Positions 51,466-60,000 of a DNA stretch of 64,000 nt are shown in pieces. Under the pieces are notes generated by a model that was given only the letters and a program-made list of their open reading frames with translations, made no database searches and was not told the origin of the DNA. Every line of letters begins with the position of its first letter. The stretch's first letter is position 1. Position numbers and translations under genes: made by a program. Source of the DNA: Thermopolyspora sp040678635 (GTDB lineage Bacteria; Actinomycetota; Actinomycetes; Streptosporangiales; Streptosporangiaceae); assembly GCF_040678635.1 (NCBI RefSeq), contig NZ_JBFATZ010000019.1:62001-126000 (forward strand), written 5' to 3'.

Positions 51466-53832
51466 CTACTCGCTGCGCAGCCCCTCCGGCCCGCTGACCC
51501 GCCGCAGCAGCGGCAGACCGGCCGCGGTGGTGAGCAGCACGACCAGCGCGGCGGCCCCGGACGTGACGCCGATGCCGACCCAGTCGAACCGGACCAGGGT
51601 GCCCGCGGCCGCCTGGAGGATCCCCGACAGGGCGGTGCCGGTCAGGACGGCCAGGATGAGGCCGAGCAGGACGGGGATGGCGATCTGGTAGAGGATCGAC
51701 GCGCTCAGGGTGCTGCGCGGGGTGCCGGAGGCGATGAGCACGGCGAGCGGCCGGCGTCGTTCGTGAAGCTGCTCGGCGACGTTGACCAGCAGGCTGGAGC
51801 CGATGAGCAGCAGCAGCGCCAGCGCGCCCGCGAGAAGCCCCTGCCGGAGGCCCAGCAGGACGCCGTCGAACGATTGCGCAGTGATGGACTGGACGGGGGC
51901 GGTCGGATCCAACCGGCCGACCGCGTTGCGCAGCCGGTCGAAGGCGTCGGGGTCGGCAGGGTCAAGCCCGGCATAGTACGTGATGGTGACGGGGGTGAAC
52001 CTGGTGCCGCGCAGCGCCCCGGGGGTGGCCAGGATCGTGCTTTCCGACGCGTGCAGGGACCCGGGAAGGATCGGGGCGGTGCGGGCGTCGGCGGGCAGCG
52101 TCCACCGCGGCGACGACGCGGACGCCTTCTGCTCGGACCCGACGAGGGCGTAGGCCGTGCCGGGGCGGGGCGCGGGCGCCGTCGGCGAGGCGACGACGAA
52201 CGTGTCACCGTCGGCGCAGTCGCCGATCCGGGCCTCCAGCCGCAGCACGGCGCAGCTTCCGACCCGCAGCGCGACGTCGTCCGACTCGTCCGCCGACCCC
52301 GGGAGAGCGGCGTGCACCAATATCATGGCCGCGGCGGTCCGCACGCCCGGGGCGTCGCGCAACGCGCTCTCCCAGCGCTTCCGCTCGGCGGCCAGGCCGG
52401 GGCCGATCTCGAAGGTGGGGAGCACCACCGCCTGGAACCGGGAGGTGTCGCGGCCGTTCTCCACGGTGAACTGGGCCTGGACGGCGCCGAAAAGACCGTG
52501 GAGCGCGATCGCGCCGGCGACGGAGACGGCGATGCCGGACACCGCCCGCACCGCGGTTCCGCTGTCGAGCTGCAGCCGCCGTACGGCGAGCTCCCAGGCG
52601 ACGCTTCCGCCGCGCAACCGGCGAACCACGGCCTCCACCACCCACGGCAGCAGCAGGGCCACGCCGATCAGCAGGGCCGCCATCCCGGCCATGACCTGCG
52701 CCTCGAAGCCCGTCGCCTGCTCGGAGAACCCGTTGCGCAACGGGTACAGCAGGGCCGGCCCGGCCACGGGCAGGATCAGCCGCCACCAGAGCCGCCGCCG
52801 GTGCTCGCCCCCGAGGCGGACCACCCCCAGCGGCTCCACGGCGACCCGCCGCAGCGCGGACAGCGTGATCAGCACCGCCGTGACCGGCACCAGCACGACG
52901 ATCAGGACCGTGAGGGCCGGGACCGGCCGCAGGTCGTCGGGGTGGAAACTCGCGTCGACCAGCGACGTCCCTTCGGCGAGCAGGCGCAGGGCGAGGTAGA
53001 GCAGCCCGCCGGCGGCCAGCCCCAGCACCGCCCCGACCAGGGTCTCCCCGGCGGCGATCCGCCGGGTCATGGCGGTGTCCGCGCCGAACAGCCGCAGCGC
53101 GGCGAGCCGCCGGTCGCGGGCCTCGCCGCCGAAGCGCACCGCCGTGGTCACGAAGATCGCCACAGGCAGGAGCAGCGCGACCACCGCGACCGCGCCCAGC
53201 AACAGCAGCGCCGGCGGCACCCCCTGGTCGGCGTCCGACTCGCCGAAGGCCCGCACCCGGCTGGCGGAGTCCGCCGAGAGCCGGTCGCTGACCAGATAGA
53301 AGGCGTACTCGCCGGGACCGGTCAGCCCCTCCGCGCCGATCGTGCCGGCCACGTGCGCGTCCCACCGGTCGCGGAGGCGCGCTCCCGCTCCGGCCCGCTC
53401 GCCGGCGCTCCCGTCCTCGGCGAGCAGTCGGGCCAGCGCGGGCGAGACCAGCATCTCCCCGGCGCCCGGCCATCGGGTCACCCCGGGCGGCAGCGGGGCC
53501 CGCTTCCCCTCGGGGCGTACCACCCGGCCGTAGATCTCGATGTCGCGGTACCGGGTGTCCGCCCGCTTGATGAGCAGGGTGTCCTCGCCGCGCCCCAGCT
53601 CCTGCGACCAGTCCACGTCGCGGGCGGCGAGCCGGCCGTCCCGGGCCGCCACCGCCGCGGGAATGCTCGCGGCGACGAGCAGCATCGCCACCCCGAGCGC
53701 CACGCCGAGCGAGATCAACGCGAGCCGGAACCAGGCGGGTCGTCCGCCCGTCACGCTGAGCCGCATCCCCAGCGCCAGGTCGCCGGCCCACCGCGCGGAT
53801 GAGCCGCGCCGCCGCGCGCCGTGCGCGCTCAC
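51466..53832 (-). CDS. ABC transporter FtsX-like permease
   Basis: 788 residues. An N-terminal TM (WFRLALISLGVALGVAMLLV) and a large outer domain precede two MacB/FtsX-type transmembrane blocks: LLLLGAVAVVALLLPVAIFV with AARDRRLAALRLFGADTAMT, GIAVSVAGAIALHGL, and the C-terminal GALALLLLIGSSLLVNVAEQ with ERRRPLAVLIASGTPRSTLS, typical FtsX cytoplasmic loops. Its start overlaps the ATPase stop, so PadR, ATPase and permease form one operon. Probably an exporter of a lipid-like or antibiotic compound. Confidence 0.9.
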   Translation of the reverse strand: MSAHGARRRGSSARWAGDLALGMRLSVTGGRPAWFRLALISLGVALGVAMLLVAASIPAAVAARDGRLAARDVDWSQELGRGEDTLLIKRADTRYRDIEIYGRVVRPEGKRAPLPPGVTRWPGAGEMLVSPALARLLAEDGSAGERAGAGARLRDRWDAHVAGTIGAEGLTGPGEYAFYLVSDRLSADSASRVRAFGESDADQGVPPALLLLGAVAVVALLLPVAIFVTTAVRFGGEARDRRLAALRLFGADTAMTRRIAAGETLVGAVLGLAAGGLLYLALRLLAEGTSLVDASFHPDDLRPVPALTVLIVVLVPVTAVLITLSALRRVAVEPLGVVRLGGEHRRRLWWRLILPVAGPALLYPLRNGFSEQATGFEAQVMAGMAALLIGVALLLPWVVEAVVRRLRGGSVAWELAVRRLQLDSGTAVRAVSGIAVSVAGAIALHGLFGAVQAQFTVENGRDTSRFQAVVLPTFEIGPGLAAERKRWESALRDAPGVRTAAAMILVHAALPGSADESDDVALRVGSCAVLRLEARIGDCADGDTFVVASPTAPAPRPGTAYALVGSEQKASASSPRWTLPADARTAPILPGSLHASESTILATPGALRGTRFTPVTITYYAGLDPADPDAFDRLRNAVGRLDPTAPVQSITAQSFDGVLLGLRQGLLAGALALLLLIGSSLLVNVAEQLHERRRPLAVLIASGTPRSTLSASILYQIAIPVLLGLILAVLTGTALSGILQAAAGTLVRFDWVGIGVTSGAAALVVLLTTAAGLPLLRRVSGPEGLRSE

Positions 53833-54527
53833 CGGACCCGCTCCTGCTCGCGCACCCGCCCGTCGCGCACCACGGCCTCCCGATCCGAGTACGCGGCGAC
53901 CCGCGCCTCATGGGTGACGAGCACCACCGCCGCGCCGGTCTCCCGTGCCGCCGCGACGAACAACTGCATCACCCGCTCGCCGTTGAGCGAGTCCAGCGCC
54001 CCGGTCGGCTCGTCGGCGAAGATCACCCGGGGCCGGGTGACGAGCGAGCGGGCCACCGCCACCCGCTGGCCCTGCCCGCCGGACACCTGGCCGGGCCGCT
54101 TGTCGGCCACGTCGGCGACCTCCAGCCGTTCCAGCAGGTCGCTCGCCCGCCGGGCCGCCTCGCGTCGCCGCGTGCCGGCCAGCCGGAGCGGCAGCATCAC
54201 GTTCTCCAGGCAGCTCAGCTCCGGGATCAACTGCCCGAACTGGAACACGAACCCGAACTCGGTACGGCGCAGCTCGCTTCGCCGCGTGTCCGGCATCGTG
54301 GCCAGGTCGTGGCCGGCGTACCAGACCCGGCCCGAGTCCGGGGGGAGGATGCCCGCCAGGCAGTGCAGGAGGGTGGACTTGCCCGAGCCGGACGACCCGA
54401 GCAGCGCCAGCACCTCACCGGCGTACACGTGCAGCGTCGCGCCGTCCAGGGCGCGGGTGGCGCCGTACTCCTTGATCAGGTTCTCGGCGACCAGCAGCGG
54501 GACGTCCGCGGGCGGTTGGGGCATCAT
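53829..54527 (-). CDS. ABC transporter ATP-binding protein
   Basis: 232 residues from ATG 54527 (MMPQ; ATG 54524 also in frame). Walker A LLGSSGSGKSTLLH, Q-loop FGFVFQFGQLIPELS, signature VSGGQGQRVAVARSLV, Walker B RVIFADEPTGALDS and the H-loop VVLVTHEARVAAYSD. This is a MacB/LolD-type ATPase, the partner of the adjacent FtsX-like permease. The GQGQR form replaces the common GQQQR. It overlaps the PadR stop (ATGA). Confidence 0.95.
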   Translation of the reverse strand: MMPQPPADVPLLVAENLIKEYGATRALDGATLHVYAGEVLALLGSSGSGKSTLLHCLAGILPPDSGRVWYAGHDLATMPDTRRSELRRTEFGFVFQFGQLIPELSCLENVMLPLRLAGTRRREAARRASDLLERLEVADVADKRPGQVSGGQGQRVAVARSLVTRPRVIFADEPTGALDSLNGERVMQLFVAAARETGAAVVLVTHEARVAAYSDREAVVRDGRVREQERVR

Positions 54528-55051
54528 GGGCGGCTCCGTAGCTGGTCGCGTATCTGGTCGAGGCGGGCCGCGGTCAGCTCCAGCCAGCGCAGGTCGGCCT
54601 CCAGGTGGAACAGCGCGTGGTCGCAGATGAGCTGGTCGGCGAGGTCGCCCGCGGTCTTGCGCCGGGTCAGCTCGCGCATCGTCCGCAGGTGCTCGGTGCG
54701 CTGGACGTCCAGCAGCTCGGCGGCGTCCCGGCCGGTGAGCAGCGCCAGGACGACCTTGGTGTACAGGGTGTTCTGCAGGTACGACTCGGGCTTCTCTGGC
54801 CGGCTCAGCCAGCGTTCCACGTCCGTGACGCCGGCGGCGGTGATCGCGTACCGCTTGCGGTCCGGGCCGTCGCCGGGCTCGGATTCGACCTCCACCAAGC
54901 CGTTCTTCAGCAGGCGGGCGAGGGTCGCGTAGACCTGCCCGTAGTGCAGCGCGCGGCCGTGGCCGAACTGCTCGTCGTAAGAGCGCTTCAAGTCGTACCC
55001 GTGGCGAGGGCCCGACTCCAGCAGGCCCAGCAGGGTCGTTGCGACTGACAT
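54524..55051 (-). CDS. PadR family transcriptional regulator
   Basis: 175 residues from ATG 55051 (a longer start at 55069 adds MCIVTN). N-terminal winged helix: TTLLGLLESGPRHGYDLKRS, LHYGQVYATLARLLKNGLVE and DRKRYAITAAGVTDVERWLS. The C-terminal Vir_act_alpha_C helices (LDVQRTEHLRTMRELTRRKT) mark subfamily s1-type dimerisation. First gene of the PadR-ATPase-permease operon and its probable autorepressor. Upstream are two TGTATAG direct repeats (minus strand, about 55057-55075) that may form the -10 and operator region. Confidence 0.9.
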   Translation of the reverse strand: MSVATTLLGLLESGPRHGYDLKRSYDEQFGHGRALHYGQVYATLARLLKNGLVEVESEPGDGPDRKRYAITAAGVTDVERWLSRPEKPESYLQNTLYTKVVLALLTGRDAAELLDVQRTEHLRTMRELTRRKTAGDLADQLICDHALFHLEADLRWLELTAARLDQIRDQLRSRP

Positions 55052-55127
55052 ATTCGTGACTATACACATCGGCTATACACCGAGTGCATAGTTCGCGGAA
55101 ACCGGCCGGGCCCGCCCGGCGCAGGGG

Positions 55128-56540
55128 TCACCGCGGCGTGGGCGACCCCGCCAGAGCAGGCAAAACGCCGCGAAGCAGGGCGGCGTCGGCGCCCGCCCAG
55201 GCCACGTACCCGTCGGGGCGGACGAGCACCAGGAGGCCGCCGGGGGAGGCGGGCGGCGCGACCCGGACGCGGTCCTCCCAGCCGCTCACGTCGGCGTCGC
55301 CGATCAGGACGAAACGCCCGTCGCGCAACGCCTCGTACAGGCGGACGCCGTCGCCGAGCCGCGTGTCCCTGGCGCGGGTGCCGACCAGCCGGTGCGCGCC
55401 CCGGGGCGCGGGGTAGGCGTAGCCGACGCCGGTGAGCTGACCGGTCGCCTTCGCGGCGATCGCGGGGACGGAGAGCGCGAGCCGTACCGCCAGATTGCGG
55501 AGCGCCCGGCCCGCGCGGGACTTGATCATCGCGGCTCGGATGATGGCGCCGCTGCTGCGCAGCACCGTGCGTCCGACCGGGTGCCGTTCCGCATGGTAGG
55601 TGTCGAGCAGGCGGTCGGGCGCGCCGCGCAGCACGGCGGCCAGCTTCCAGCTCAGGTTGGCCGCGTCCTGCAGCCCGGTGTTCATGCCCTGGGCGCCGGC
55701 GGGGGAGTGGACGTGCGCCGCGTCCCCGGCCAGGAACACCCGGCCCGTCCGGTACGCCGGGACCTGGCGCTCGTCGCTGTGGAAGCGCGACAGCCACCGC
55801 GGCTCGTCCATGCCGAAGTCGGTGCCGAGCGCGCGCCGGGTGACCTCCGCGACCTCCGCCAGGGCGAGCGGCTCGTCATCGGGTACGGCACGGCGGCGAT
55901 CCCAGGCGAAGACCCGGTGGTAGCCGTCGCCGAACGGCGCGATGAACGCGAAGGCGTCGCCGACCCCGTTGACGGTGAGCGTCTGCGCGGGCGGCTCGGC
56001 CAGTTTCACGTCGGCGAGCATGATCGACTTCAGCACGGACCTGCCGGGGAACGGAAGGCCGAGGGCGTGCCGTACCGAGCTGTGGAAGCCGTCCGCGCCG
56101 ACGACGTAGGCCGCGCGGTAGGAGCCGCCCTCGGTGCTGACCGTGACGCCGGTGGCGTCCTGGAGCAGGCCCGTGACCTTGGCGTTGTGCACGATCTCGG
56201 CGCCCGCCTTGAGCGCGCGCTCCAGCAGCGGGGTCTCCACGTTGTACTGGGGCGTGATCAGCAGGTACGGGAAGCGGCTGGGCAGCCGGCCGAGGTGGAC
56301 GGTCGCCCGGTCGAACAGCCGCAGCTCGCCGAGCGCGGTGCCCGTGGCGACGAGCCGGTCGGCCAGGCCGCGGGCGTCCAGCAGCTCCAGCGTCCTGGCG
56401 TGCACGCCGAAGGCGCGTGAGAGGTTGGAGATGTGGTCGTCGCGGCGCTCCAGCACCGTGACGGAGACGCCGGCGGTCGCGAGATCGCCCGCGAGCAGAA
56501 GCCCGGTGGGGCCCGCGCCCACCACGATCACCTCGGGCAT
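55128..56540 (-). CDS. FAD-dependent aromatic-ring monooxygenase (PgaE/RdmE-like)
   Basis: 470 residues from ATG 56540 (seven-residue longer start possible). FAD site EVIVVGAGPTGLLLAGDLAT, RAFGVHARTLELLDARGLAD (RxxGxxxRTxE element), AYVVGADGFHSSVRHALGLP (DG), VFLAGDAAHVHSPAGAQGMN (GD) and a C-terminal thioredoxin-like domain. Group A flavin hydroxylase of the type used on polyketides, or for antibiotic inactivation (as for rifamycin or tetracycline); which substrate cannot be told. Divergent from a TetR gene, with two 30-bp palindromes between them. It may be an inducible detoxification enzyme. Confidence 0.9.
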   Translation of the reverse strand: MPEVIVVGAGPTGLLLAGDLATAGVSVTVLERRDDHISNLSRAFGVHARTLELLDARGLADRLVATGTALGELRLFDRATVHLGRLPSRFPYLLITPQYNVETPLLERALKAGAEIVHNAKVTGLLQDATGVTVSTEGGSYRAAYVVGADGFHSSVRHALGLPFPGRSVLKSIMLADVKLAEPPAQTLTVNGVGDAFAFIAPFGDGYHRVFAWDRRRAVPDDEPLALAEVAEVTRRALGTDFGMDEPRWLSRFHSDERQVPAYRTGRVFLAGDAAHVHSPAGAQGMNTGLQDAANLSWKLAAVLRGAPDRLLDTYHAERHPVGRTVLRSSGAIIRAAMIKSRAGRALRNLAVRLALSVPAIAAKATGQLTGVGYAYPAPRGAHRLVGTRARDTRLGDGVRLYEALRDGRFVLIGDADVSGWEDRVRVAPPASPGGLLVLVRPDGYVAWAGADAALLRGVLPALAGSPTPR

Positions 56541-56556
56541 TGTCGCCTCCTCGGGA

Positions 56557-56644
56557 GTCAACGATTGTTGGCCAACGGCCGTTGACTTAAGTGAAGCACC
56601 GCCGAGGAAGAAAAGTCAACACGCGTTGGCCTACACTCGTTGAC
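56557..56644. promoter_or_regulatory. Two 30-bp TetR operators
   Basis: Two palindromes, 56557-56586 and 56615-56644, each with outer half-sites GTCAAC and GTTGAC 18 bp apart and a TTGGCC-type centre, spaced 58 bp start to start. The first sits just before the monooxygenase start, the second abuts the TetR ATG (56645). The TetR product probably binds both and represses both genes. Confidence 0.8.
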
Positions 56645-57205
56645 ATGACTTCGACGAGCAAGCGCCGCCGCTCCGGCGACACCAAGGCCGCGATCCGCGC
56701 CGCCGCCCGCGAACGCTTCGCCGCCGACGGCTACGACCGCGCCACCATCCGGGCGATCGCCGCCGACGCGGGCATCGACCCCGCCATGGTCATGCGGTAC
56801 TTCGGCAACAAGGAGAGCCTCTTCGCCGCCGCGGCCGAGTTCGACCTGCGCCTCCCCGACCTCTCGCAGGTCCCCCACGACGAGCTGGGCGCGCGCATAG
56901 CGGCTCACATGATCACCCGCTGGGACGGCGACGAGACCCTCCTCGCGCTGCTGCGCGCCGCCGTCACCCACCCGGCCGCCGCCGACCGCATCCGGGAGAT
57001 CTTCGCCGCTCAGTTGGGCCCGGCCGTACAGGCGATCGCCCCCGACGACCCCGTCACCCGCTCCGGCCTCGTCGCCTCGCAGGTCCTCGGCCTGGCCCTG
57101 ACCCGCTACGTCCTGCGCCTGCCCCCGGTCGCGGCCATGGACAAGGACGCGGTCGTCGCCTGGCTCGGCCCCACCCTGCAGCGTTACCTGACCGGCCCCC
57201 GATAG
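56645..57205 (+). CDS. TetR family regulator of the adjacent monooxygenase
   Basis: 186 residues from ATG 56645, which directly follows an operator, suggesting a leaderless or very short leader mRNA. HTH: TKAAIRAAARERFAADGYDR, then TIRAIAADAGIDPAMVMRYF with GNKESLFAAAAEFDLRLPDL. The C-terminal domain (ALLRAAVTHPAAADRIREIF, GLVASQVLGLALTRYVLRLP) is the TetR_C_33/34 pattern typical of regulators of detoxifying oxygenases and efflux pumps. Confidence 0.92.
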   Translation: MTSTSKRRRSGDTKAAIRAAARERFAADGYDRATIRAIAADAGIDPAMVMRYFGNKESLFAAAAEFDLRLPDLSQVPHDELGARIAAHMITRWDGDETLLALLRAAVTHPAAADRIREIFAAQLGPAVQAIAPDDPVTRSGLVASQVLGLALTRYVLRLPPVAAMDKDAVVAWLGPTLQRYLTGPR

Positions 57206-57316
57206 GGCTCACCGCGCCGCACATCCCTCCCGTCGGCCCTGAAGTACGATCGCGGCCGGAGGCGGTGCACCCGCGCCCGGCATGAGGGGACACACCAGGC
57301 AGGAGGGGACATCGGC

Positions 57317-58414
57317 ATGGTCACCGCGGTCGTGATGCCCGCACCCGGCGCGCCGCTGGAGACGCGGACCTTCGAGCGGCCCCGGATCGAGCCCGGGGGC
57401 ATTCTGCTGGAGACGCTGGGCAGCGAGGTGTGCGGCACCGACGTGCACCTGTGGAAAGGTCAGCTCGCGGGCGTGCCGTACCCGATCATTCCGGGTCACG
57501 TGAGCGTCGGCCGGATCGCGGAGATCGGCCCCGGCGAGCCGCCGAGAGACGTGGCCGGGACCCCGCTGTCCGTCGGCCAGGTGGTGACATTTCTGGATGT
57601 GTACGGCACGTGCGGCCGGTGCTGGCACTGCACGGTCGCCCACGCCACCACCCGCTGCCCGTCCCGCAAGGTGTACGGCGTGACGCTGTCGGCCGACGAC
57701 GGCCTGCTCGGCGGCTGGGCCGAGCACATCTACCTGCGCCCCGGCGTACACGTGGTCGCGCTGCCAAGGGAACTCGACTGGCGCTCCTTCCTCGCCGGCG
57801 GATGCGGCATGCCGACGGCCCTGCACGCGGTGACCCTCGGCGAGATCGCCTTCGGCGACACCGTCGTCGTGCAGGGCGCGGGCCCGGTGGGCCTCTGCGC
57901 CGCCGTGCTCGCCCAGCTGCGGGGCGCCGGGACCGTGATCGTCATCGGCGGCCCCGAGGTCCGGCTGGCCGCCGCGACCCGCTTCGGCGCCGACGCGGTC
58001 ATCGACATCGCCACCACCACCCCCGCCGAGCGCCTCGCCATCGTCCGCGACGCCACCGGCGGACGCGGCGCCGACGTCACCATCGAGGCCACCGGAGTGG
58101 CCGCCGCCGTACCCGAGGGCATGCGCCTCACCCGCGACGCGGGCCGTTACGTGGTCGTCGGCCAGTACACCAACGCGGGCGACGCCACCTTCAACCCCCA
58201 CCTCGACCTCAACCAGAAGCACCTGGAGGTGCGCGGCTGCTGGGGGAGCGACGCCGGTCACGTCCACCGCTCGGTCCGCGTCATGGCCCGCTACGGACGC
58301 CAGTTCCCCTGGGCGGATTTGATCAGCCGCGAGTACGCGCTGACCGAGGCCCAGTCCGCCCTGGAGGACGTGGCCGCCCAGCGTGTGGTGAAGGCCCTCA
58401 TCGTCCCCCGATGA
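57317..58414 (+). CDS. Zinc-binding alcohol dehydrogenase family protein
   Basis: 365 residues from ATG 57317 (GGAGG upstream). MDR layout: LGSEVCGTDVHLWKGQLAG (catalytic Cys), YPIIPGHVSVGRIAEIGPGE, a four-Cys structural zinc site (YGTCGRCWHCTVAHATTRC), then FGDTVVVQGAGPVGLCAAVL (Rossmann) and GGRGADVTIEATGVAAAVPE. The usual GHExxG active-site loop reads GHVSVG, so the conserved Glu is replaced by Val. It might accept unusual substrates or use NAD differently. It stands alone between TetR and MFS genes. Confidence 0.85.
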   Translation: MVTAVVMPAPGAPLETRTFERPRIEPGGILLETLGSEVCGTDVHLWKGQLAGVPYPIIPGHVSVGRIAEIGPGEPPRDVAGTPLSVGQVVTFLDVYGTCGRCWHCTVAHATTRCPSRKVYGVTLSADDGLLGGWAEHIYLRPGVHVVALPRELDWRSFLAGGCGMPTALHAVTLGEIAFGDTVVVQGAGPVGLCAAVLAQLRGAGTVIVIGGPEVRLAAATRFGADAVIDIATTTPAERLAIVRDATGGRGADVTIEATGVAAAVPEGMRLTRDAGRYVVVGQYTNAGDATFNPHLDLNQKHLEVRGCWGSDAGHVHRSVRVMARYGRQFPWADLISREYALTEAQSALEDVAAQRVVKALIVPR

Positions 58415-58497
58415 ACCTCGTGCCACCCCTGGCGCCGCGACCGGTGAACCGCATCCGAGGAGTGTGAACCGGACCTCTGCGGGTAGACGCGGACGAA

Positions 58498-58590
58498 CGT
58501 GCCGATCCGCGCCGCGGCCTCCACCGACCCTTCGGGGTCGGTACGTGGGACCTGGTGGGGGAACGCGAACCGCGGATCGGCACGCTTTTT
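58498..58590 (+). terminator. Long hairpin with UUCG inner stem and T-run
   Basis: A 13-14 bp stem: left arm GTGCCGATCCGCG (58499-58511) pairs with CGCGGATCGGCAC (58571-58583). An inner perfect hairpin CCGACCC-TTCG-GGGTCGG (58524-58541) lies within, and the outer stem is followed by GCTTTTTT. It could terminate the alcohol dehydrogenase transcript or act as a leader attenuator for the MFS gene. Confidence 0.65.
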
Positions 58591-58613
58591 TATCGACATG
58601 TTGTCGGTATGAT
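58591..58613 (+). promoter_or_regulatory. MFS promoter -10 with overlapping dyad operator
   Basis: CGACA-TGT-TGTCG (58594-58606) is a short dyad right before TATGAT (58608-58613), a near-consensus -10 hexamer, placed about 45 bp before the MFS start at 58660. The dyad would let a repressor, perhaps the downstream TetR (60001-60588), block the promoter. Confidence 0.45.
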
Positions 58614-58659
58614 GGCGGCGCTTCTGCCCGTAAGCCCCACCGAGAAGAGGCGATCGCCC

Positions 58660-59958
58660 GTGCGGCGAAGAGCGTTGCCCGTGATCTACCTGTCGGTCTT
58701 CGTCGACATGCTCGGGTTCGGCATCATCCTGCCGCTGCTGCCGTTCCACGCCGAGCGGCTCGGCGGCTCCGGCCTGTGGGTGGGCGGCGTGCTCACGGCG
58801 TACGCCGCCGCGCAGTTCGTGGCCGCGCCGGTGCTGGGGGCCCTGTCCGACCGGTACGGCCGGCGACCGGTGCTGCTGGCCGCCCTCGCCGGGTCGGCCA
58901 TCTCACTCACCCTGACCGGACTCGCCGGATCCCTCGTCACGCTGCTCGCCGCCCGCCTCATCGCCGGGCTGTTCGGCGGGGCGATACCGGTGGGGCAGGC
59001 GTACGTCGTGGACCTCACCGAGCCGCAGGAACGCACCCGCGCGCTCGGCCTCGTCGGCGCCTCGATCGGCATGGGCTTCGTGTTCGGCCCCGCCATCGGG
59101 GCCGCCCTGTCCGGCCTCGGTTTCGCCGGGGTGAGCTTCGTCGCCGGAGGCATCGCGCTCGCCAACCTCATCGTCGGCTGGGCCCTCCTGCCCAAGCACG
59201 TCCTGTTGCCCAAGCACACGGCACCGGCACTCGCCGACCGAGCGACCCCCGAGACCCCCGAGTTCCCCAAGACCCCGACCACCCCGGCGACCCCGGCAGC
59301 GCCGGGCCACGACGCACCCACCCCCACCCGCAGGGGCAGCTCACCGGCGCTGCTGGCAACCGCGCTGCGCGTGCGCGCCCTGCGGCCCGTGCTCATCGCG
59401 ATCTTCGCGGCGATGTTCGCCTTCGCGGGCATGGAGACCACGTACGCGCTGCTCGGCGGTCGCCTCTACGGTCTCGGCCCGGCCGGGCTCGGCCTGGTCT
59501 TCACGGGGGTCGGCGTCGTGGTGGCGATCGTGCAGGGCGGGCTCGTGGGCAAGGTGTCCGCCCGGTACGGCGACCGCCGCGTCGCCGTGGCGGGCACCCT
59601 GATGGTGGGCCTCGGACTCGCGGTGCTGCCGCTGGGCGTGGCATGGCTGAACTACGCCGGCCTGGTCGCCCTGGCCGCCGGCCAGGGACTGATGACCACG
59701 ACGACGGCCGCGCTCATCGCCGAACTGGGCGCCTCGGCGCTCGGCGGCTCCTTCGGCGTGGGCCAGTCCGCCTCGGCCGCCGCCCGCGCGACCGGCCCCA
59801 TCGCCGCAGGCGTCGTGTTCGACATCAACCTCGGCCTGCCGTTCTACCTGGGAGCCTGCCTCTGCGCCGCCGCCGCCCTGCTGCTGCACCTCGGCACCCG
59901 TACCCATGCGGCCACGGCACCACCGCTCAGGGTCGTCAAGGACGGCCAGACCGCATAA
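58660..59958 (+). CDS. MFS efflux transporter, TetA(DHA1)-like
   Basis: 432 residues from GTG 58660, chosen for GAGAAGAGG upstream and because TM1 starts a few residues later; ATG 58609 or 58612 would overlap the -10. Twelve TM segments, starting LPVIYLSVFVDMLGFGIILP, with motif A GALSDRYGRRPVLL and motif C-like GLVGASIGMGFVFGPAIGAA. The central loop is a low-complexity Pro/Thr stretch (ETPEFPKTPTTPATPAAPGH). It matches TetA/DHA1 drug:H+ antiporters. A TetR gene follows in the same direction, 42 bp downstream, and may control it. Confidence 0.9.
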   Translation: MRRRALPVIYLSVFVDMLGFGIILPLLPFHAERLGGSGLWVGGVLTAYAAAQFVAAPVLGALSDRYGRRPVLLAALAGSAISLTLTGLAGSLVTLLAARLIAGLFGGAIPVGQAYVVDLTEPQERTRALGLVGASIGMGFVFGPAIGAALSGLGFAGVSFVAGGIALANLIVGWALLPKHVLLPKHTAPALADRATPETPEFPKTPTTPATPAAPGHDAPTPTRRGSSPALLATALRVRALRPVLIAIFAAMFAFAGMETTYALLGGRLYGLGPAGLGLVFTGVGVVVAIVQGGLVGKVSARYGDRRVAVAGTLMVGLGLAVLPLGVAWLNYAGLVALAAGQGLMTTTTAALIAELGASALGGSFGVGQSASAAARATGPIAAGVVFDINLGLPFYLGACLCAAAALLLHLGTRTHAATAPPLRVVKDGQTA

Positions 59959-60000
59959 CGAACCCGCTGGATCCGGCCATGGCCGGATTAGCATGATTCC

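Noticed and set aside
51400..53802. 800-codon plus-strand ORF opposite the ABC permease
   Set aside because: It is a shadow: Gln/Arg/Gly/Pro-rich with no motif, and antisense to a clear FtsX-like permease with correct codon bias.
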